From contig WBMQ01000002.1 in assembly GCA_016630905.1 (NCBI GenBank), positions 2,790,001 to 2,854,000 on the forward strand: DNA of 64,000 bases, written 5' to 3'. Below are positions 56,004 to 64,000 of the stretch, piece after piece. The notes under the pieces are model-generated. The model ran no database searches and had not been told where the DNA came from. It saw only the letters and a program-made list of their open reading frames with translations. Position 1 is the stretch's first letter. Every line of letters starts with the position of its first letter. A program made the translations under genes and the position numbers. The stretch comes from Capillidium heterosporum (taxonomy: Eukaryota > Entomophthoromycota > Entomophthoromycetes > Entomophthorales > Capillidiaceae).

Positions 56004-57818
56004 ATGCAATTCTACCAATTTCAACAGATCTACTCAGTTGGTTGGAACTAAAGATAGTGTTGGGAGTACACAAGGCTCCATCAGTCCAAACCCAGGTAAC
56101 ATTGTGGGATTTGGTTTTGAATCCAATTCAAAATGCAACTTGGTATGTTATTTCATTTTTCATTTGCTAAATACCCGTAGAATCAAGACCAACAGAATGT
56201 GCAAGGTCTGAAAGAAATTGAGAGTCTCAGACGTAGTGCATATATACCACTCGATTATAACGACAATGGAATTGCTATTGGGAACAAGAGAAATGCTTCA
56301 GACTTATCTTCAATTGGAAAAGATCTTTTCGCCAGTTTATCGCTTGGTAAAGAAGCTAGCAATGAGCTACTTTCAAATGGAAACAATACCATTCTACAAG
56401 GTAGCCCAAGAGTAATCAAGGCCTATGAGCCAAGTGGTTCACCAATCTTTGAAAAACCTTTTGATTTCAATGCGGTTGAAGAAGATCTGTTAGTTTCGAA
56501 AACAAATAAGATTGATGATCTCGGTACCAGTAATGTAACTTCGACTACCAACATATCAAAATCCAATTCAAAAAGTTTTGGCAAAAATCATTTTGTGGAT
56601 AAATCATTACGCGCCAAGAATCCAGTCAAGAAGACCAAAACTATAAGGAAGACGGATACCCAAAAGAGTGACCTTTCTGAGTTCTTCAATAGATCGATCC
56701 GATACCTAGCTTCTTACAACCTACTGTACCAAGATGGACAACCCGGTTTTGGACCTCCTCCTCCTCAAATTATACGAACAATCCAGCCTACAAGTCCAAA
56801 TTTGAATGACACTAGCTTCACATTTGACTCTCCACCGTTAGTTTCAAGTAGTCAAGCTCATCCACGTTCTAACGGAAAGAAAGTAGGTTCTAAAGTGAAG
56901 GACGATGAGACTCCCCTAGCTGCCAGCAAGCATTTTGCATTCAAAGAGTGCGACGTTCGAAACACCTACGAAGAAATCAACCATGCGTCTGATCCTGATA
57001 TCCTAGCCTTTACCTCCAACATCGAGCGGCTATCATTAAACGACCTCAGCCAGCAGTTCTTCTGCCTGAAGATGAGCGAACGCCCTTATGTTGTAAGTGA
57101 AGAGTTCTTGGAGCGCCAAAGATTTTCGGAACTTCTGTACACCTCAGTACTTGACGACTTTCTGCAGTTTACCTACGACATCAAAGCGACCTCCGTCATG
57201 ACTTTCGACTCGGTTCACCTATTCTGCCGTATTTTGAGTAAGGGGGAGTTCAGTAGCAGAGATCTGCATCAACTCATGGCTGGTTGTTTTAGTGTAGCTT
57301 CCAAGCACGGCTCTCAGTACGCCCCCGATTTGGAGTGTATAGCAAAAAGGTTAGCCAACTGCGACGTGGAGACCTTGGAGCGGATGGAGTTGTTTGTCCT
57401 CATGTCCATCGACAACTGGGCCTCACCTCCCAATTTCATGGAGTTTATCAACTTGCTGGCCCAACTCGACGACTTCAACGTCAAGGTACGTATCATGGCA
57501 CGATACATTTTGGAACAAACGATCGGTAACGTCAATTTGGTAAAGTTCTCACCTTCCTTGCTCGCCTCCTCTGCCTACTACTTCTCGTTACGTATCCAGA
57601 AGGGTCAGGATTGGAAGGCTAACCATACGTTGATCAGCGGATACGAGATCGAAAAGTTCCACCCAGTCGTCAAAATGTTTATCCGGATTATATTTACTAC
57701 CCCAGATATGGATGACAACCGCGTATTCAATAGGTACAACCGACCCGAATACTTTTATACATCTAAGTTAGTCCACCTTTGGATAGCTAAAATGATGCAA
57801 AAGGGTAAAGAAGCTTGA
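56004..57818 (+). CDS. Cyclin (two cyclin folds, C-terminal), long disordered N-terminus; 5' end uncertain
   Basis: The main exon 56181-57818 and an upstream exon ending at 56142 are clear; the intron between is 38 nt. The last 280 residues are two cyclin folds. The N-fold is RPYVVSEEFLERQRFSELLY, LQFTYDIKATSVMTFDSVHL, LMAGCFSVASKHGS. The C-fold is IDNWASPPNFMEFINLL, VRIMARYILEQTI and LLASSAYYFSLRIQKGQ. This arrangement and the YVVSEEFL opening are of the mitotic B type or a divergent relative. The N-terminal half is Ser/Asn-rich; no clear destruction box was seen. Upstream the ATG at 56004 would lead MQFYQFQQIYSVG, one base out of frame with the following GTKDSVGSTQG, so a short error or an unseen first exon remains. 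Probably partners a Cdc28/Cdc2 kinase. Confidence 0.8.
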
Positions 57819-60800
57819 GCTATAAAGATCTCAACTAGACGAGCTACATTTTGACTTTTTTCAATCTTGGGTTTCATGACCACTTATACGCACGCAGCTG
57901 TATGTTTATTGTTTAATAAAATTCTATAGTTTATGAATATGTCAGCATAATTTAACTATCTATATCACTTTGAATAAAATATTAAATGTCTAAATCCTAT
58001 ATGTTTAACTTTATGTTTTTATATATTTGAACCATTTTTACCAACTATAGCGATTTAGTAGTTCAAAAGCCTATTTACGATATATAAGTTCATAGTCAGA
58101 TGTAAAGACGCTTTAATAAATACCTTTTGTACAATATTGATGGTAGCTATTTGTTGAGCATAAAAGGCATCTTATTAATTGGACTAAGGATAGACGTACT
58201 ACGATAGAAAATTTTCGATGAATTGAAGGATTGTGTCCTACTAAGGGTAGATATAAATAGATGTAGAGTAGGAGCATGTATCAAATTAGTATAGGTTAGA
58301 TAAAAATCTTTTGATGCACTATTTAAAAGCTTAAATCTTAATGTAATCAATGTAGTAAAATATTTTTTGGTATAGTTAAAATGTATATAGATTGATAGAT
58401 GGCTATACACTCATACTTAATTGATAGCTACTATTCAACGTTTTAAGTATAAAGTTTACTGGTATTTTTGTTGCTGCAATTACTAATTTATACGCTTTTA
58501 TATTGAAAATCTTAATAGCTACCAAATGAATGTTAGTATAGCAGATTTAAGTTCAAATAAAGCTTATAAAAGCAATATATATTTGGTTTATATATTGTAT
58601 CTATTAAGAATACCTTTCCAAGTAAATTATAACTATGTTACTATAATTATCTTAAGAATGTCGGCTTCCTAAATACATACAATTACTTTAGGAAGGAACT
58701 AAAGATCTCCTGAGTTATAAACGGAACCCAGTAAGCTAAACTCCACTTACGTACATACAACTGACCTTTCGTCAACCTGTGTCTAACTTAAATATCTTCT
58801 TAAAGGTAGCCTTTCGGCCTAAAAGTAGAAATTTGATGAAAGTTTGTTTAGGATTAGATTAGCTGTAATGTCTAGCAAACCTTTTTAAATATACATATAT
58901 AACGCAAAGTAATTTCCTTGTCTAACTTTCACTAAGCTTTTATAATCACCAGCACTATATATTAATATATAAATACACAGTTTATATATTAAATACAGTG
59001 GATTTTCAAAGTCATATAATAGTATAGAAATGTGACATCGAAATTTCAAATTATGAGGAAAATATCCAAAGTAGTGCCAATGTATCCCAAAGCACTTGAT
59101 AAAATTAATATAGTACTGCTACTCACGATGGAATAAAAGTTTCTGATCTCATATATTGGACTCCATTGATGGTAAGGTTATGCCATGTTTAGTAACTACA
59201 TTCATTTGATATCCCAACTTCTACTTGTAGCAGTGCTTTGCCTCTTCTTCAAACTATTAACAACTAATAGCCTACCTATATAGTGCCAATAAACTTTATC
59301 TAAAAGCTCATTTGATAGCACATCTAATATATGGTACAAAGTTATTTTTGAATCGTAGGTCAACTAATACAATTCTTTTTGGTATACTAACTATGGATAG
59401 TATTCAAAACTTTGTATTTTTTCTATCGTATCTACTGGTTATACCTATGACTTATCAATGAGTCCCTTAAATCAATTTATATGCCTTTGCTATACAATTT
59501 ACTCATATTGATAGGAACGTTTGAATAAATATTGTGGGTACTTTGGAAGGAAATGAAATAAAGTGATACATTTTTTGTCGTTTAGATACAAGTTCTTTAA
59601 CATTAGTGTTTAATTTACTATCCTTGGGAACCCTATACTAAACTATTGAGGCTAAACTACTAACGAAAGCAAACAAAACTTTGCCGAAAGCTGGACCAAA
59701 GCAAATTAGAAGGCTGCCTAACCATATATAAATTGCTGGTGTAGAAGTTCCATCAACAAGGATATCAAATATACTAATTGTTTGCTAACTTATACATCCA
59801 GTGCCTTTGTCTGCGGAAATCTGGTATTCAAAAGGATGACTATTGTTTACTAATAAAGTATATTGTTTTTACGCTAAAAGGATTGCTTTGGATAAATTAG
59901 AGTAGAAGCAACAGCTAGCAGTACAATCTTATAAATATCCTTTGTATATAAATGTTTTGGCTTGTAGCTAGTACCAGCTATAATTCAGAGCTGCAGCAGC
60001 GTTTATTCATGAAACAATGGAACATACTTGACTTTGTATTCAAGATCTTTAAACTATAACCAATTAGTGATAAAGCATACTTAATTAGTCTATCCTTCAA
60101 AGCTTTGATAAGATGGTGATAAGTAGTTGTTCCTAAAGGGCAAAATTGTGATTGGTCGCTAAGCAGCTTCTTTTGACGAATTCGTTCAAAGGCAAACTTA
60201 TTCGTAAGCCTAATATGTTCCCAGGATTTATTCTATATCGTAAAAAATTTCTTTTTGGTGTTGGGTCTGTAAACCAATTGAGAAGTAAAGGATATACGCT
60301 AGCCTAGGTTGTAAGTGTAGGTGGTAGATGGGTGAACCCTTAATGGATAATTAAGGGGGATCGTTTCAAATGCAGCCTGATTTGTGGCACAAATATATAT
60401 CTATTTTAATAGTCTTGCTTGGCGATCTTGTAAGGACAATAGCTTTTCCACTTGTATGGGCATATTAAAGTGGCTTACAAGATTTGAAATGACAGATAAT
60501 ATCACTTGACAAATATTTCTATAAGGAAGGGCAGCCGACCCTTGGAAATTATATGATATGCCGACAATAGAGCCAATCCTCAAACCCCATTGACAGAGAG
60601 GCCTGCTATTGGTGGTATGAAGAATGGCTACAATTATGAACAGCTGGTATTGCACTCAATAAGAAATCCAATTGCCAAAATTAAGAACAGAATCTGTTTA
60701 CCTTATGCAGTCCGACTTCATCCTTTTCATTTAGAGGAACCGGGCTATGTATTAAAGACGGAGGTGGAAACATATTTTGATATCTGCAATTAGCTAGTGA

Positions 60801-61784
60801 AATTTAATATATTACATTTGTTGGTTAGGAAACCCCATCCAGAAACATAATATAGCACCTGCTACCATTCGCTGATAGGTACAGGTACAAATCAAAAAAG
60901 GAAGTATTTTATCACTCAACAGAATCTACAAAGTTTAACTGCAAATGCCAATATGGAGCAGAATGAAGTATTGAAGAATAGAAATACTGCTATCTCCATA
61001 CATTGGGAGATATTGAGCACATTTAACAGTATTTCAGATAGCCTTCAGTCGTGTACAGGACATTGGTCCGGTGGGAAGTTACAGTCCAACAAAACATTCT
61101 TTCTACTTGCCACCTTCTTATCTTGTGCTAATTGCTGCACTACCAGTTTGGGCTAAGTGTGGAAGCTGCAAATTGAAAAAGTTAACCTCACAATCGGTGT
61201 GAACGTGGATTCGTTAGAATAACTTTCGCAATAACATCATTCCAACGTTACTTGCAGTTCCACCGAGCTATTTAAATCAATTGGATTTAGTCCCTTAACC
61301 AGTAAAATTTTTCATTGATTCGTTCCACATCAAAGCACATTGAAGCGGGAAGCTTGAGCTGCTGGAAAAAATTGGATAAAAGCTTTGGAAGCCAAACTTC
61401 ATTTCTCTCTCATTTTAGAAAATTCAAATTAATTGCGACTATCAACATACTAAACTCTGTTCCGCCAGACTAGACCATTGATTCTAGTAAAGGCAAAGGC
61501 TAGTTATACTGACCTATTAAATTTCTATCTCAACAGCAAGCAACTCAAACCAACTTTTAAGCCAGTGAATACTGTCAGTTTTAGATTCCCCGTACCCCTC
61601 TATTCCTCAAGCATTCGTCCTTCAAGTAAAGAATGCAAGCCCAACTTTAATTCACCAGGTTACCGTATATTTGTTGAATAAAGCTTGTTATTAGAATTTA
61701 AGACACCTTCAAGAGTTTACTATCAAGTCATCGCCACCACTCCAACCCCTCGAATTTCTTATTTCACTATTTTGCATACCGAAA
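57819..61784. other. Long AT-rich desert, no confident gene
   Basis: About 4 kb, the largest gap in the window. It holds only short frames. One at 60590-60793 (MTERPAIGGMKNG, then HPFHLEEPGYVLKTEVETYF) and one at 61478-61681 have mild coding look but no ATG or partner. Between 58.0 and 60.0 kb the DNA is monotonous and AT-rich. No array or large repeat seen by eye. Confidence 0.45.
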
Positions 61785-63732
61785 ATGGCCCTCACCGTTG
61801 CCAGTAAGCAGAATAACCCCGACTGCCCCCACGCCCACAAGCGACACGTCCTCACCCTAGAAGAGCGCGTGAAAATTCTAAAATACCTCGATTCTCACCC
61901 CAATACTTCTACGACCGAGCTGTGTCATCTCTTCTCGTCGAACCGACGTACCCTACGCCGGATATTTGACAGCCGTGAAAGCCTTCTCAAGCTACAAGAT
62001 GGTGACAAGCGCCTCTCCAGGACTAGATTTACTAAGAGTACCTGCCTCCCTGTCGAATACTGCGTCCTCAAATGGATGGAACTCGCCCAATTTGAAGGGC
62101 TGCCCCTCAGCAACCATTCGCTCCAAGTAAGGACCAAATACTTCTTTTCGCTGGTGAAGAGCTACCTGCCCAACGTCACCTTCCTAGCTGCCTCATCGGG
62201 CTGGATCAACCGATTCAAAGTTCGCAACGCGGTTGACTTGAAGAAGCTGAATGACCTCAGCCAAACGCATTTTGCCCAAGAGCTGCAGCCCACCCGTCTT
62301 GAGTTTCAAGGTGTTACCCAAACCTACGACCCTGAAAACATCTTTGTCCTCGACACCACCATGCTCTTCCCCAACTTTATCCCCACTGCATCCTTATCTT
62401 CTCACAACACCTCTGAAAGCATCTGCCCCCCTTCAGACCGTCTGTCCATGTTCCTTTGCACCAACGCTTCCGGTTCCGAGAAGTTGATCCCAGCCGTCAT
62501 CCTCCCCAACGGCTCAAATATCTTTGGTACTGAGCACCTGCTTATGCACCTCATTTCCTCTGACTCCAAGTGGATTAGCGCCGAGAACTTCAACTCGTGG
62601 TTGGACTACTTCCAAAACTACATCGGAATCCGTCGCAAAGTGCTGCTCCTTTTGGACTCCCACTTTAGCAAGTGCTGCCCCCTAGCCAAGCTTTCCGAAA
62701 AATGCCCCAACATCGAGATCAAGTTCCTACCCCAGCGCCTCAGCAACTTTGTCCAGCCATTCAACTTAGGTATCAGTGGGAACTTCAAGTCCCACTACCG
62801 TGCCAACCTCCTGGCCGAGGCGGCCTTTACCTTAATGTCCATCAACAAAGAGGACTTCAAGAACTTCCAACTCCCCCTTCTGCAGAACTTGGAGCTGATC
62901 CAGAGGTCCTGGTCCCAGGTGCTCCCTGCCACTGTCAAGCTGGCCTGGAGGCATAGTCAGCTGCTCAGTAGCGCCCCCTTTGACAACATCAACGTCTTTG
63001 CCGAGCCCGATCCCTACCAGGAGGAGCTTCGACGACGTTCCTACCTCCAGGAGTTCATCACCAGCTACGACTCCATGGACCGTGTATATTCCAACCAGGA
63101 CCCACCCTTCCCAACTGAGAACGAGGTCCTCATTGTAGAGGAAGCTGTCAGCTTCTACCTGGACGCCCAGCTTCCCGAGCTGGTTTCAACAGCTCCAAAA
63201 GTTTCCAATGGCGACCTTAACTGCCCGTCCCAGCCCATCATGCCCAACGTCGAGCTCAACAATGTCAGCCCTGACCTCGAGTTCAGCAACTTTTCGGCCT
63301 TTTGCCCCCCAGCCGATTCGTGGAACTTCAATTCCGAATTGCTGTCCTGCCAACTTTTTGATGGACCAGTGCCAGCTCCAGAACTCGACCTGTGGCCTCA
63401 CTATGCAGCCAACCGCTCAAATTGAGTGCTTCCCCTTCTCACAGCCCAGTTTTAGCCAGGCCTTCCAGCTACAAAGTGCGCCTATGAGCAACCAACCCAG
63501 TACCTTTAGCCAGTTCCAAGATCTAGATTTGGGCTTCAGCTTGACAAATGGGGCAATGGTCACCAATTCCAACCCCAGTCCTAGTACAGAGCAGATCCAC
63601 AACGTCGACATGCTGCTATCCCTACTCCGGTCTCACCTCAGCTCCAGCTTTGGAGCCCCCCATGAGGTCAACGCCGCCTTGGACATGGTTGCCAACTACG
63701 TCCACCGCTTTGATTCCGGAAACCCTAATTAA
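61785..63732 (+). CDS. CENP-B/pogo-derived (Tigger-type) protein, likely domesticated
   Basis: ATG 61785 opens a 546-codon frame. Order: a pogo/CENP-B N-terminal HTH at about residues 22-70 (LTLEERVKILKYLDSHPNTS, TELCHLFSSNRRTLRRIF), a second HTH around 85-150 (KYFFSLVKSYLP then SSGWINRFKVRN), and a DDE superfamily domain. Residues at the catalytic places are D190 (IFVLDTTM), D291 (LLLLDSHFS) and N327 (VQPFNLGIS) where transposases keep D. The last acid is therefore gone, as expected for a protein retained for DNA binding, such as CENP-B and yeast Abp1/Cbh1. After 63400 the frame slips by one base: the coding sequence clearly goes on in another frame (FPFSQPSFSQAFQLQ ... DMVANYVHRFDSG) to 63732. 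GC and codon use are higher than in the flanks. No terminal inverted repeats seen. Confidence 0.82.
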
Positions 63733-64000
63733 TTAATGTAGGGTAAATGAGCATGTGGTCCATACGTTTTGGATTGCCATCATATTAAATGAATAGCTGT
63801 ACTTGGAGTTGTATTTTTTGATTGTATGTGTATGGTATGATAAATGTTCTTATAGTGATTTCTTTTGGTATAATGTATTTTTTACTTGGGGTATATAGGT
63901 TTAAAGGTAAAGTAGGTTACTGTTATCAATATTATAAACTATATACGTGTTAAGAATACTTCATGTATAGAATATAGGACTATGAATGCAGCAATTAAGC
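63733..64000. other. 3' flank, no gene seen
   Basis: AT-rich sequence to the right edge; no frame and no inverted repeat matching the left side of the CENP-B-like gene. Confidence 0.4.

Noticed and set aside
1-64000. Programmed ribosomal frameshifting as the cause of the frame slips
   Set aside because: The slips go in both directions, share no slippery heptamer or downstream structure, and occur in unrelated genes.
1-64000. CRISPR arrays, rRNA genes, or long tandem repeats
   Set aside because: None seen; the genome style is nuclear eukaryotic, and only one microsatellite near 9240 stands out.

Overview
The window looks like nuclear DNA of a fungus. Many conserved genes can be rebuilt exon by exon. 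They are split by short GT-AG introns, mostly 37-60 nt, with donors of the type gtaag/gtaca/gtatt. The repertoire fits a fungus: OST3, an INO80-type HMG protein, a Rim15/Cek1-type kinase with a zinc finger, Rpc17, an Snf12/Rsc6-type SWI/SNF subunit, and a domesticated CENP-B-like transposase. Genes are moderately dense and the spacers are very AT-rich. I cannot place it below fungi from sequence alone.

Layout. 1-17 kb: a START-domain protein with a C-terminal membrane anchor (cut by the left edge), BRX1 divergent from a multi-SANT Myb protein, a tiny membrane protein, a CCDC137-like nucleolar protein, a free-methionine-sulfoxide-reductase-type GAF protein, an orphan 1026-aa protein, a SMARCD/Snf12 SWI/SNF subunit and an orphan basic protein. 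17.6-22.6 kb: a five-exon Rim15/Cek1-like AGC kinase. 22.6-33.9 kb: an accessory stretch with two tail-to-tail secreted six-cysteine paralogues, a third decayed-looking secreted ORF, a head-to-head pair of 614-bp LTR-like repeats, and a four-helix membrane protein. 33.9-57.8 kb: a housekeeping run with NHP10-like and OST3 (divergent), a RhoGEF, a small SANT protein, a membrane-anchored orphan, TRM11, RPC17, eIF5B, a LURP-one/tubby-like protein with a PY motif, cytosolic ThrRS and a cyclin. 57.8-61.8 kb is a 4-kb AT-rich desert. 61.8-63.7 kb is a CENP-B/pogo-derived gene.

Working together: several genes serve gene expression and ribosome production (BRX1, CCDC137-like, TRM11, RPC17, THS1, eIF5B) and chromatin (Snf12-like, Nhp10-like, CENP-B-like). 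Others serve growth signalling (Rim15-like kinase, RhoGEF, cyclin) and secretion (OST3). They are separate transcription units with no operon logic. Several neighbours share divergent promoters.

Main caution: at least five, perhaps eight, otherwise well-conserved genes have a single-base break of frame with no usable intron. This looks more like consensus indel error than biology, but it should be settled before calling any of them pseudogenes.
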